From: Cellulomonas_A sp047229345
GTDB taxonomy: Bacteria > Actinomycetota > Actinomycetes > Actinomycetales > Cellulomonadaceae
Reading direction: 5' to 3'
Length of the DNA: 64,000 nt
Assembly (NCBI RefSeq): GCF_047229345.1
Contig: NZ_JBFTER010000009.1
Location: 1-64,000 of the forward strand
Shown here piece after piece: positions 31,940 to 39,889 of the stretch. Under the pieces are notes generated by a model, which did no database searches, had not been told where the DNA came from, and saw only the letters and a list, made by a program, of their open reading frames with translations. Position 1 is the first letter of the stretch. Each line of letters opens with the position of its first letter. Position numbers and translations under genes: made by a program.

Positions 31940-32145
31940 GGTGGTCCCCCCCGGGCCAGAGTGCGCAGTGCGGGGTGACTACCCCGAGGTCTGCCTGCGC
32001 CTTCGCTCTAGGAGATGGGCCACCGACGACTTCGTGACGCGGGTTCGCGGGCGAATGTGGCTCCGCCGCAGCGTCGCCGAGTGCCGCCCGCCGAGCCGGT
32101 CGCACGGACCCCGGGCATGGCCCGCCGGACTGACACACTTCGGAC

Positions 32146-32506
32146 TCATGCACTACCCGAGGCCTGGCGACCCGGCAAGCGCCCCCGTGTGATGAGCACC
32201 GCGTGCAGATCCGCGTCGACCACGGCCCGCGGGACCGTCCGCGCCGTCGTCGAGCGCCCGGTGGGCGTCCTCGATGAGGACGATGAAGCAGGGGTGATGT
32301 CCACGGCGACCGCCTGGAGCAGGAGCACCCTCGCTCGCGTAGCGCCGGTACAGGGCCGACTTGCCCACGCCGGCTGCGGCGGCGACCTCGGCGACCGGTG
32401 CCTGTGGGTCACGGGTGAGGACTGCACGAGCGGCGTCGAAGATGCGCCCGTCGTTCACTGCTGCCTCGTGGGCGCGGCCGCCGCGCCGGGGTGCGGTCGC
32501 GGACAT
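32146..32506 (-). pseudogene. Decayed TetR-family regulator
   Basis: From ATG 32506 the first ~60 residues form a normal TetR helix-turn-helix (VAEVAAAAGVGKSALYRRYAS). After YASE one extra base breaks the frame: VLLLQAVAVDITPA is readable only in the next frame. A missing base then restores the first frame (FIVLIEDAHRALDDGAD), and a third shift moves VVDADLHAVLITRG to another frame, ending at 32146. The usual C-terminal ~60 residues are missing. Three frame breaks plus truncation argue for real decay, not one sequencing error. Its operators upstream are intact. Confidence 0.75.
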
Positions 32507-32526
32507 GTCGGTCGGGCTACCTCTTG

Positions 32527-32579
32527 AACGGACCGCAGCGGTCCGTTAGCTTCAGGGAAGCGGACCGCACCGGTTCGTT
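32527..32579. promoter_or_regulatory. Tandem TetR-type operators
   Basis: The first site is a perfect palindrome, AACGGACCGC-A-GCGGTCCGTT (32527-32547). A second copy at 32559-32579 differs at three positions. They are 32 bp apart, three helical turns, in the divergent promoter between the tetR pseudogene and the gene at 32599. Confidence 0.85.
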
Positions 32580-32598
32580 CGACGAGGTGGAGGACGGC

Positions 32599-33060
32599 AT
32601 GAGCGACGACCAGAACGTAATCGACACCGACGGTGGCGCGGACGGACCGGCGCCCAGCGCCGCCGTGGCGGCTCTCGACCGGCTCGTGGGCGAGTGGACC
32701 GTGACCGGCGGCGCCGAGGGGGAGGTGCGCTACGAGTGGATGGAGGGCCGGCACTTCCTGCTCCAGCACGTCGAGCTCGAGCAGCACGGCGAGCGGATCA
32801 CCGGGCTCGAGATCATCGGCCACCTGCGCCCGTTCGGCGAGCCCGCGGGAACCGACCTCGCGTCGCGGTTCTACGACTCGCAGGGCAACACCCTCGACTA
32901 CACCTACGAGCTCGAGGGCGACACGCTGACGATCTGGGGCGGTCCGAAGGGCAGCCCCGCATACTTCCGCGGCAGCTTCAGCGACGGCGACCGCGTGCTC
33001 GACGGCGCCTGGGTGTACCCGGGCGGGGGTGGGTACGACTCCACGATGACCCGGAAGTGA
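32599..33060 (+). CDS. DUF1579-like (lipocalin-type) hypothetical protein
   Basis: 153 residues from ATG 32599 after GGAGG. ALDRLVGEWTVTGGAEGEV is the opening of small beta-barrel proteins, followed by YEWMEGRHFLLQHVEL, ITGLEIIGHLRPFGEP and LTIWGGPKGSPAYFRGSFSDGDRV, as in DUF1579 and related lipocalin-like families. Cytosolic. It is transcribed away from the broken tetR across two intact operators, so it was probably the repressor's target and may now be constitutively expressed, unless another TetR protein binds there. Confidence 0.75.
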   Translation: MSDDQNVIDTDGGADGPAPSAAVAALDRLVGEWTVTGGAEGEVRYEWMEGRHFLLQHVELEQHGERITGLEIIGHLRPFGEPAGTDLASRFYDSQGNTLDYTYELEGDTLTIWGGPKGSPAYFRGSFSDGDRVLDGAWVYPGGGGYDSTMTRK

Positions 33061-33138
33061 GCCGGTCGGCGGCGGCCGCTGCGACGTCGGCGTGGAGTCC
33101 GGCGACGAGTTGGTCGCCGCGTGCCTAGGGGGAGTGTG

Positions 33139-33232
33139 ATGCCGCACGTGTACTGAGCCGACGGCACGGCGATCGGCTACGACCGCCCCCGTGACGAGGG
33201 GCCATCGCTCGTGCTGATCGGGGCGGTCACCA
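33139..33232 (+). pseudogene. Remnant of an alpha/beta hydrolase N-terminus
   Basis: From ATG 33139 the frame reads MPHVY, a TGA stop, then ADGTAIGYDRPRDEGPSLVLIGAV, which is the well-known start of small alpha/beta hydrolases (SADGTxIAYDRxGxGPPLVLVxGA). The rest of the gene is absent; the sequence changes at about 33232 into the antisense end of the DUF6572 gene. Confidence 0.65.
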
Positions 33233-33508
33233 GCCGGGGTAATCGACTGCCATCTGCCCGACGAGGGCGTAGGCCGCGTAGTCGTTCACCCTCCACTGCA
33301 GCGCCTCGGTCTGTCGGTCGGAGCCCGTGGGACTCTCGTCAGCCACGATGATCAGCGTCAGGGAGCGCTGGTCCGGCGCCAAGGTCACGGCGTCGATCAC
33401 GTTGGCGGAGAACTCGGCCTCTGCTGGAGCCGTAGGTCCGGGACGACGTCGAAGCATGGTCTGGAGCATTCGATCGTCGGCTGACTGCGCACCGCCGACG
33501 AGGCGCAT
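33227..33508 (-). CDS. DUF6572-like protein, C-terminally truncated
   Basis: 93 residues if ATG 33508 is the start; the frame is open up to 33562 through palindrome E5. ANVIDAVTLAPDQRSLTLIIVADE and EALQWRVNDYAAYALVGQMAVDYPGW are the DUF6572 core, but the usual last ~25 residues are missing. The gene ends exactly where the plus-strand hydrolase remnant breaks off, so both look cut by the same deletion. Possibly non-functional. Confidence 0.6.
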   Translation of the reverse strand: MRLVGGAQSADDRMLQTMLRRRPGPTAPAEAEFSANVIDAVTLAPDQRSLTLIIVADESPTGSDRQTEALQWRVNDYAAYALVGQMAVDYPGW

Positions 33509-33531
33509 GATCGACCGTTCCGGGCCGACGG

Positions 33532-33556
33532 GTGCACCTGAACGAAGGTTTGGGTA
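33532..33556. repeat. Dispersed palindrome, copy E5
   Basis: GTGCACCTGAACG joined to AAGGTTTGGGTAC. It lies upstream of the DUF6572 gene and downstream of the lipoprotein gene. Confidence 0.72.
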
Positions 33557-33666
33557 CGGCAAGCACGAGACAGGGGCCCATTGGCGGTGTCGAGACGCTA
33601 CGTGAGGACCATCTCAGGAAGCTCGGCGATGCCCATGCGCTGTCAGCCACCGGAGCGTCGTCTACC

Positions 33667-34158
33667 TCACTGATCGTCGACGTCGATCTCCTTGTAGCCC
33701 GGCGGCAGGTCGGTGCACTCCACGTCCTGGAGCCGCGAGGGCGGGTCCTCGCGGGGATCCACGGTGAGCACGAGGCACAGCCGACGGTCCGCCGAGCTCA
33801 CGAACAGCCCACCGCCGCTGGTCGCATTCCCGTCGATCTCGAGTCCGAGCTCCACGCCGGAGGAGGTCACGTCGCTCGTCGTGATGAAGGCGCCGATCGA
33901 CGTCGCGGCGGCCGCCACCGCCTCGGCGAGCACCTGGCCGCGCGACCCCGGTTCCTCCGCGACGGCGTTGTCGACCCGGGTAATCACCAGCAGCGCCTTG
34001 CGCTGCGCGTCCTCGGCCGCACGTCGCCCGAGGCCCCCGTCGGCACACGCGCTGACGAGCAGCAGGGCGGCGATGGCCGAGGCGCCGACCGCGAAGGTGG
34101 GCAAGCTTGGCGGGCGGCTCGGGGTGATGGTCACCGGAGCGACGCTAGCCGTCACCAT
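33667..34158 (-). CDS. Putative lipoprotein
   Basis: 163 residues from GTG/ATG near 34158. AVGASAIAALLLVSACADGG is a lipoprotein signal with lipobox LVSAC; after cleavage the Cys would be lipidated and the protein tethered outside the membrane. The mature part is acidic with no recognised domain (EVL-type helix around VLAEAVAAAATSIGAF, then SSGVELGLEIDGNATSGGGLFVSS, and a Cys near the end in LQDVECTDLPPG). It sits alone between palindromes E5 and E6. Confidence 0.75.
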   Translation of the reverse strand: MVTASVAPVTITPSRPPSLPTFAVGASAIAALLLVSACADGGLGRRAAEDAQRKALLVITRVDNAVAEEPGSRGQVLAEAVAAAATSIGAFITTSDVTSSGVELGLEIDGNATSGGGLFVSSADRRLCLVLTVDPREDPPSRLQDVECTDLPPGYKEIDVDDQ

Positions 34159-34201
34159 GCAGACGCGTCAGGCGCCGCGACCCGTCGTGCCCTCCCACGG
34201 A

Positions 34202-34228
34202 TGTACTCAAACGATCGTTCGAGTGCAC
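34202..34228. repeat. Dispersed palindrome, copy E6
   Basis: TGTACTCAAACG and CGTTCGAGTGCA flank ATC; last visible copy. The 350 bp from here to the histidine kinase start (34229-34582) hold no clear gene. Confidence 0.72.
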
Positions 34229-34582
34229 GCCCGCAGGTCCGTGGGGCGGCTCGGCGTGGCAGCGTTCAGAACTCGCGCACTCAACGTCCGGCGGCTCCGG
34301 TGCAGTGCCGATGAGTTGTGTGACTGTGGCGCTGCCGGCGGCCTGTGCGCCGAGGAGATCAGATGCTCCGTCGTCGACCGTGCATCGAAGCGCTCGACCC
34401 CGGGACAGCAAGCCGAGGTCGTCAGCGGCACAGGGCCAGGCTGGTGTCGGGTTGTTCAGCGCACCGCCGCGGCACCAGGAGCGCGACGCCACGACCGCCC
34501 TGCGAGGTGGGGCAGCCCCCACCCGGGACGTGGGGGACCGCAGGCTGGGGCCGCGTGCACGCCGGGGCCTAGCGTCGTCCCC

Positions 34583-36295
34583 ATGACCTCCGACGTCCCC
34601 GCGCCGACCCCGGCGCCGGCCCCACCGAGCGGCTCCGCCGGGCCCGCGGACCCGGCCACCGAGCCGTCCGCGGCAGCCGCGCCCCCCACCGCCCCGACGC
34701 CCGCCTCGACCACGCCCGCCTCCACCACGGGCGGCGCACCCGCCGTGCCCGTGACGCCCGCCGCGCAGGGGGTGCCCGCGTACGCACGTCCGGCCCCCGC
34801 GGCCGCGGACGTGACGCCGACGGCCGTGCTCACCGCTCCCGCGCCGAGCGGCGGTGTGCCGACCACCGGCGCACCAGCTCCGGCCGCCACCGCGCCGACG
34901 CCCAGCGCACGGGCCGCGACGGGCGTCCCCGCGGCGACCCCGCACCCGCTCGCTGCCCCCGCCCTGAGCGTCGACGACGACCTGCGCGTCGTCGCCCCCG
35001 CGCTCACCGGCGGCCGCGAGCTGCTGCGCGCACCGGTCAGCGCCGCGACGTGGCGCGCGGTGTCGCAGGCGACGGTCGGGATGTGGCTCCTCCTGGCCGC
35101 GTCGATCGCGCTGGTCTCGGCGCTCGCGTTCTCCGTCGCGTTCGCGCTGCTCGTCGTCGGGATCCCGCTCCTCACGCTGACGCTGCTCGTCGCCCGGCCG
35201 CTCGCGGGGCTCGAGCGCAGCCGGCTGCACGCCCAGCTCGGGGTCGACATCCCCGCACCCGAGTACCGCCGGGCGGTCGATGCCCGCCTGTGGCGTCGCG
35301 CGTGGGGCGTGCTCACGGACGTCCGGGGCTGGGCCCACCTCGCGTACGCGTTGCTGGGTCTCGGCGTCACCGGGCTGCAGGCCCTGCTCATCTGGGTGCT
35401 CGGCGGCTTCGCGCTCGCAGGGGTCGCCTTCCCGCTCTACGTGGCGTCGACGGACGTCCCCGTCAGCCGGGTGCCGCTCTTCGTCCTCGCCGGCCTGGTG
35501 GGCACCTGGGTGTGGCCGCTCGGGCTGCAGGCCCTCACGCTGCTGCACGTGCGCCTCGCGCGGGGCCTGCTCGGGTGGCCGCGGAGCGCCGCCGCGGTGC
35601 AGGCCGCCCGGGTCGCGGCCCAGGCGGCGCAGGACCGGGCGTCGCAGGCCGAGGTTCGCGCCGTGCAGCTGCGCGAGACGCGCACGCGCGCGGTCGGCAC
35701 CGCCGAGGACGACCGCCGCCGCATCGAGCGCGACCTGCACGACGGCGCCCAGCAGCGCCTCGTCGCGCTCGGGGTCGAGCTCGGCGTCGCCAAGCGCGCC
35801 GCCGCGCAGGACCCGGTGGCCGCGGCCGCGGCGCTCGACCACGCGCACCGCGAGGTCAAGGAGACGCTCGCGGAGCTGCGCGACCTCGTGCGAGGCATCC
35901 ACCCGGCCGTGCTGACCGACCGTGGGCTCGACGCCGCGCTCTCGGCGCTCGCCGCGCGGTGCACCGTCCCGGTCACGGTCGACGTGCCCGACCCGGCGTC
36001 GCTCGCCGCCGCCGGCCCGAGCGCGCAGGCGGCCGCCTACTTCGTGACCGCCGAGGCCCTCACCAACGTCGCCCGCCACTCGGGCGCCCGCACCGCGACC
36101 GTCCGTGCCACGGTGCACGACTCCGTGCTCCGCCTCGAGGTGGTCGACGACGGCCGCGGCGGCGCGACCGCCCGACCCGGCAGCGGGCTCGACGGTCTGC
36201 GCAGCCGTGTCGAGGTGCTCGACGGCACCCTGACGCTCGACAGCCCCGTCGGCAGCGGCACCCGACTCACCGTGGAGGTGCCGTGCGCATCGTGA
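34583..36295 (+). CDS. Sensor histidine kinase (HisKA_3 type)
   Basis: 570 residues. The first ~135 are a Pro/Ala/Thr-rich cytosolic tail. Four membrane helices in two pairs form a sensor module (about 160-340, including WLLLAASIALVSALAFSVAFALLVVGIPLL). IERDLHDGAQQRLVAL holds the phospho-accepting His near residue 386 (HisKA_3), and VTAEALTNVARHSGA, VVDDGRGG and SGLDGLRSRVEVLDG are the N and G boxes. It should phosphorylate the response regulator whose GTG overlaps its last codons by 13 bp. The signal is unknown; the DUF4097 protein downstream suggests an envelope cue. Confidence 0.93.
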   Translation: MTSDVPAPTPAPAPPSGSAGPADPATEPSAAAAPPTAPTPASTTPASTTGGAPAVPVTPAAQGVPAYARPAPAAADVTPTAVLTAPAPSGGVPTTGAPAPAATAPTPSARAATGVPAATPHPLAAPALSVDDDLRVVAPALTGGRELLRAPVSAATWRAVSQATVGMWLLLAASIALVSALAFSVAFALLVVGIPLLTLTLLVARPLAGLERSRLHAQLGVDIPAPEYRRAVDARLWRRAWGVLTDVRGWAHLAYALLGLGVTGLQALLIWVLGGFALAGVAFPLYVASTDVPVSRVPLFVLAGLVGTWVWPLGLQALTLLHVRLARGLLGWPRSAAAVQAARVAAQAAQDRASQAEVRAVQLRETRTRAVGTAEDDRRRIERDLHDGAQQRLVALGVELGVAKRAAAQDPVAAAAALDHAHREVKETLAELRDLVRGIHPAVLTDRGLDAALSALAARCTVPVTVDVPDPASLAAAGPSAQAAAYFVTAEALTNVARHSGARTATVRATVHDSVLRLEVVDDGRGGATARPGSGLDGLRSRVEVLDGTLTLDSPVGSGTRLTVEVPCAS

Positions 36296-36951
36296 TCGCC
36301 GAGGACTCCGTCCTCCTGCTGGACGGCCTGACCCGGCTCCTCGAGGCTGAGGGCCACCAGGTGACCCCCCACAAGACCGCCGACGAGCTCGTCGCCGCGA
36401 TGAGCCGCGCCGACGCCCTGCCGGACCTGCTCGTGACCGACGTCCGGATGCCGCCGTCGCACACCGACGAGGGCCTGCGCGCCGCGGTCCACCTGCGGAG
36501 CATCCACAAGCGGCTCCCGGTGCTCGTGCTCTCGCAGTACGTCGAGCAGCGCTACGCCGCGGAGCTCTTCGCCGGGGACGTGCGCGCCCTCGGCTACGTG
36601 CTGAAGGACCGCGTCGCCGACGTCGACGAGTTCCTCGACGTCGTCGGCCGGGTCGCCGGCGGCGGCACCGTGATCGACCCCGAGGTCGTCGCGCAGCTGC
36701 TCGCCCGCGGCCGGCGCGCCGGGCTCGACGCCCTCACGGCGCGTGAGCGCGACGTCCTGGGCCTCATGGCGGAGGGCCGCTCGAACGCGGCCATCGCCGA
36801 ACGTCTCGTGATCGGCCTCGGCGCCGTGGAGAAGCACGTCACGTCCATCCTGACCAAGCTCGACCTCGCCCCCGACGGTGACGACCACCGGCGCGTGCTC
36901 GCGGTCCTGCGCTGGCTCGAGCACGAACCCACCGGAGGAGACCGACCATGA
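36283..36951 (+). CDS. NarL/LuxR-type response regulator
   Basis: 222 residues from GTG 36283, inside the end of the kinase gene. The receiver domain begins VRIVIAEDSVLLLDGL and holds the phosphorylation site Asp53 in LLVTDVRMPP, with LVLSQYVE and YVLKDRV as the Thr/Ser and Lys positions. The LuxR-type HTH is LTARERDVLGLMAEGRSNAAIAERLVIGLGAVEKHVTSILTKL. Its stop overlaps the DUF4097 start (ATGA), so the three genes form one operon. Confidence 0.95.
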   Translation: MRIVIAEDSVLLLDGLTRLLEAEGHQVTPHKTADELVAAMSRADALPDLLVTDVRMPPSHTDEGLRAAVHLRSIHKRLPVLVLSQYVEQRYAAELFAGDVRALGYVLKDRVADVDEFLDVVGRVAGGGTVIDPEVVAQLLARGRRAGLDALTARERDVLGLMAEGRSNAAIAERLVIGLGAVEKHVTSILTKLDLAPDGDDHRRVLAVLRWLEHEPTGGDRP

Positions 36952-38204
36952 CCACGCACCACGAGCCGCTCGCGGACACCGCGGTCCTCACCCCGGGGGC
37001 CTCCGGCGCCCCGCGCACGCCGGACGCACCGCCGCCCGGCGGCGGGCAGCCGCCGACGGGTCTGCCGCCCGCACCGTCCCCGCGCGGGCCGGGCGCCCGC
37101 GCGCTCACCTGGGCCGGCGGGATCGTCGGCGGAGGGCTCCTGCTCCTCGCGGGCTTCCAGGGCGCGGACGCGCTCGCCCAGAGCACCGCCACCGAGCAGC
37201 GGGACTTCGCACCCGCGGACGTCGTCGAGCTCGTCGCCGACGGCCCGGTCGAGGTCACGGTGGGCACCGGGGACGTCGAGGTCGTGGCGCGCAGCCGCTC
37301 GGGGTTCGTCGACCCCTCCTTCGGCGGCCAGCTGCAGGGTGACCGGCTCGTCGTGGAGCACCGGTGCACGGGCATCTGGTTCGGGAGCTGCACCGCGGGC
37401 CTCGACGTGCGGCTCCCCGAGGACACCCAGGTCGTCGTGCGGTCCTCGTCCGGGAGCATCGTGGCGACCGGTATCGCCGGCGACGTCGACCTGAGCTCGG
37501 GGGACGGAAGCGTGACGGTCGACGGCATCGACGGCACGGTGCTCGCGGTCTCCGGCTCCGGCGGCGTCGAGGTGCACGACGCGACGGGCGGCGTCGAGGC
37601 GCGCTCGTCGGACGGGCACGTGCGGGTCGTCGACGCGGGCGGCGACGTCCTCGCGGGCTCCGGGTCCGGCGGCATCGAGGTCGCGGGCGTGCGGGGGACC
37701 GTCGACGCGCGGACGAGCGACGGGTCGGTCGACGTGCGGGACACCGACGGCGAGGTCGTGGCCCGCTCCGGCAGCGGTCGCGTCGCGGTCGCGGACGCCG
37801 GCGGCCGGGTCGAGGCGCAGAGCTCCGACGGGTCCGTCGAGGTGCTGGGCGCCGACGGCGACGCGCTCGCGGTCTCGGGCAGCGGCCAGGTCGCGGTCGT
37901 CGGCGCGAAGGGCAGGGTCGAGGCGCGGTCGTCCGACGGTCAGGTCGACGTGAGCGACGTCACGGGCGACGCCACGGCCGTCTCCGGCAGCGGCTCGGTC
38001 ACGGTCGCGGCGGTCCAGGGGAACGTCGAGGCGTCCTCGAGCGACGGCCCCGTGACGGTGCACGGCACGGGCACGCCGGTCCGCCTCGAGATCTCGACGG
38101 CCGACGGCCAGCAGTTCGTCGAGGCCGCGACCGACCCGTCGGCGTCGCGCTCGGTGTCGATCCGCTCGGGCAGCGGCGACGTGTCCTACCTCGGGCCGCG
38201 CTGA
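36948..38204 (+). CDS. DUF4097 beta-helix protein with internal repeats
   Basis: 418 residues. A Pro/Gly-rich cytosolic N-terminus, one membrane helix (LTWAGGIVGGGLLLLAGFQGADALA), then an extracytoplasmic part starting with the DUF4097 strands (VVELVADGPVEVTVGTGDVEVVARS). From about residue 160 it consists of ~20-residue units alternating SSDGxVxVxDxxG and SGSGxVxVxxxxG, the right-handed beta-helix repeat. The last gene of the HK-RR operon. It may report on or modify the envelope; no enzyme motif is present. The stop is 110 bp before a strong terminator. Confidence 0.88.
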   Translation: MTTHHEPLADTAVLTPGASGAPRTPDAPPPGGGQPPTGLPPAPSPRGPGARALTWAGGIVGGGLLLLAGFQGADALAQSTATEQRDFAPADVVELVADGPVEVTVGTGDVEVVARSRSGFVDPSFGGQLQGDRLVVEHRCTGIWFGSCTAGLDVRLPEDTQVVVRSSSGSIVATGIAGDVDLSSGDGSVTVDGIDGTVLAVSGSGGVEVHDATGGVEARSSDGHVRVVDAGGDVLAGSGSGGIEVAGVRGTVDARTSDGSVDVRDTDGEVVARSGSGRVAVADAGGRVEAQSSDGSVEVLGADGDALAVSGSGQVAVVGAKGRVEARSSDGQVDVSDVTGDATAVSGSGSVTVAAVQGNVEASSSDGPVTVHGTGTPVRLEISTADGQQFVEAATDPSASRSVSIRSGSGDVSYLGPR

Positions 38205-38313
38205 ACCGGAGCACCACCGGACCGCGCCGGCCGGGCCGGGCGTCACCCCGCCCGGCCCGCCGTGCGCGGCACCGGCCTCCGCGATCGGCAGGCCCGGCTG
38301 CGGGTGGCACGAC

Positions 38314-38351
38314 AGAGGGCCCCGACCAGCGTCCGCTGGTCGGGGCCCTCT
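38314..38351. terminator. Bidirectional terminator between DUF4097 and tRNA-Pro
   Basis: An 18-bp perfect stem, AGAGGGCCCCGACCAGCG with its complement, closes on TC. It lies between convergent transcription units, so it may stop both. Confidence 0.9.
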
Positions 38352-38363
38352 GCTCTCACCCGG

Positions 38364-38437
<74 letters not shown>

Positions 38438-38816
38438 GTTGAGCCTGCTCAGGATAGCGGAGTCGGGGGCGCAGGTCGAAACGGCCCCCGACGGCCACGA
38501 CGTCCGCGTGCTCTGGCGGCTGGGGACGCCTTCGACGGGACGAGGATGTGTGGGACGCCGCCCCACCGGGGGGGCATCCCCGCACCGCGCCTCGGGCCGG
38601 GGCCAGTGCCGGCCGCGCACCGGACGCCGCCGCGCACAGGGCGCTCACCGACCGCCGGGTACTCCGCCTACGCGCTCCGCGGAACCCTCGCGACGCGCGG
38701 TGCATGAGGGTTGCCTCATCCGGTACGCGTCTGACACCGTGTTTCGTCGCGGCGGCTCCGGTCGTCGCTCGTTGTCGTCGACAGGGTCGTCGCCGGCCTG
38801 GACCGAGGGGGGCACA

Positions 38817-39875
38817 GTGGACATCACCCGTCGCACCGCGCTCGCGGTCCTGGGGGCCGGGGCCGGCGCGGTCGGCCTCGCGACGAGCGCGCACGGCCAC
38901 GACGGGCCGGCGGCAGAGGCCGTGCCGGCCGGCGGGCCGTGGTCGTCGTCCGCGGTCGAGACGACGACGCTCGCGTGGTTCGACGCCGACTTCGCGACCG
39001 AGACGCTCGCCGAGGTCCCGCGGGTCCTCGAGGTGCGGGGCCTCACGCCGTCGACCCCGGAGCTCGCGGGCGTCCTGGTGTTCGACCCCCGGCTCCTCGC
39101 ACGCCGCGGCGACGTGATGCTGTCGAGCGCGGGCCGCGTCTGGACCGTCCCGGTCGCCGAGCAGCGCACGCCGGAGGGCGCGACGGAGCTGCGGTTCGGG
39201 CTCACGAGCGCGCCCGGCGCGGAGCCGCACGACGCCCCGACGCTCGTGCTCCTGCCGCTCGTGCCGCGTGCGCTCTACCCCCTGGAGAACGTCGCGGACG
39301 TCGTCCCGCTCGCGCTCACGCTCACGGGCGGCGCGGGCGAGTACCGGTGGGCCGACGTGTCGACGACCGCGCCGCGCGAGCCGTGGGGTGCCGAGCTCGC
39401 CGCCGCGTGGACGTCGTGCGGCGTCGGCGCGGCCGGTGCGGCGCGCAGCTACCGGTTCCCCGTGGGCGTCCGCGTCGCCGGCGTCGGGCCCGGTCCCGTC
39501 CCCGCGGGCGCGCGCGTCACGGTCGACCTCGACGCCCGGCTCGTCGCCGCGGTGACCGCGTCCGAGCTGCGCCTCGACGGCGCCCCGCTCGACCGGTCGC
39601 GCGTGGAGGTCGTCTCGACGCGCGTGGGTGACCTGCTGCGGACGGTCGTGCACCTGCGCGACGAGGTCCCGGCGGACGCGGTGCTCGACGTCGCGCTCGA
39701 CGTCACCCCGTCCGGCTCGGGCCACGACGTCGCCGGACTGCACTACGCGACGGTCACGCTCGCCGGGGTCGACGACGCCGCGCGCCCGCAGCGCGCCACC
39801 GGCCGGTACTCCGTGAGCGACCTCACGTCCTCGGGCACCCCGCACGCCGAGTCCGCCACGTGCGGCACGACCTGA
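38817..39875 (+). CDS. Tat-exported protein of unknown function
   Basis: 352 residues from GTG 38817 with GAGGGGGG before it. The N-terminus VDITRRTALAVLGAGAGAVGLATSAHG is a twin-arginine signal peptide with the RR at residues 5-6. The mature protein is rich in beta strands with regular acidic/Val alternation (VLEVRGLTPSTPELAGVLVFD..., LLPLVPRALYPLENVADVVPLALTL). No family recognised. It is 14 bp upstream of the DUF1906 gene with the same orientation, so the two are probably co-translated parts of one cell-wall function. Confidence 0.8.
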   Translation: MDITRRTALAVLGAGAGAVGLATSAHGHDGPAAEAVPAGGPWSSSAVETTTLAWFDADFATETLAEVPRVLEVRGLTPSTPELAGVLVFDPRLLARRGDVMLSSAGRVWTVPVAEQRTPEGATELRFGLTSAPGAEPHDAPTLVLLPLVPRALYPLENVADVVPLALTLTGGAGEYRWADVSTTAPREPWGAELAAAWTSCGVGAAGAARSYRFPVGVRVAGVGPGPVPAGARVTVDLDARLVAAVTASELRLDGAPLDRSRVEVVSTRVGDLLRTVVHLRDEVPADAVLDVALDVTPSGSGHDVAGLHYATVTLAGVDDAARPQRATGRYSVSDLTSSGTPHAESATCGTT

Positions 39876-39889
39876 GCGGGGGAGCGACG

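Noticed and set aside
33532..33562. Upstream extension of the DUF6572 gene to 33562
   Set aside because: It would translate palindrome E5; the ATG at 33508 avoids that and keeps the family core.
27812..34228. Classical integron attC array
   Set aside because: No GTTRRRY/RYYYAAC boxes at the outer ends, no integrase gene in the window, and some genes face the opposite way. Kept only as a cassette-like hypothesis.
27812..34228. CRISPR array
   Set aside because: Copies are hundreds to thousands of bases apart with genes between; no regular spacers and no cas genes.
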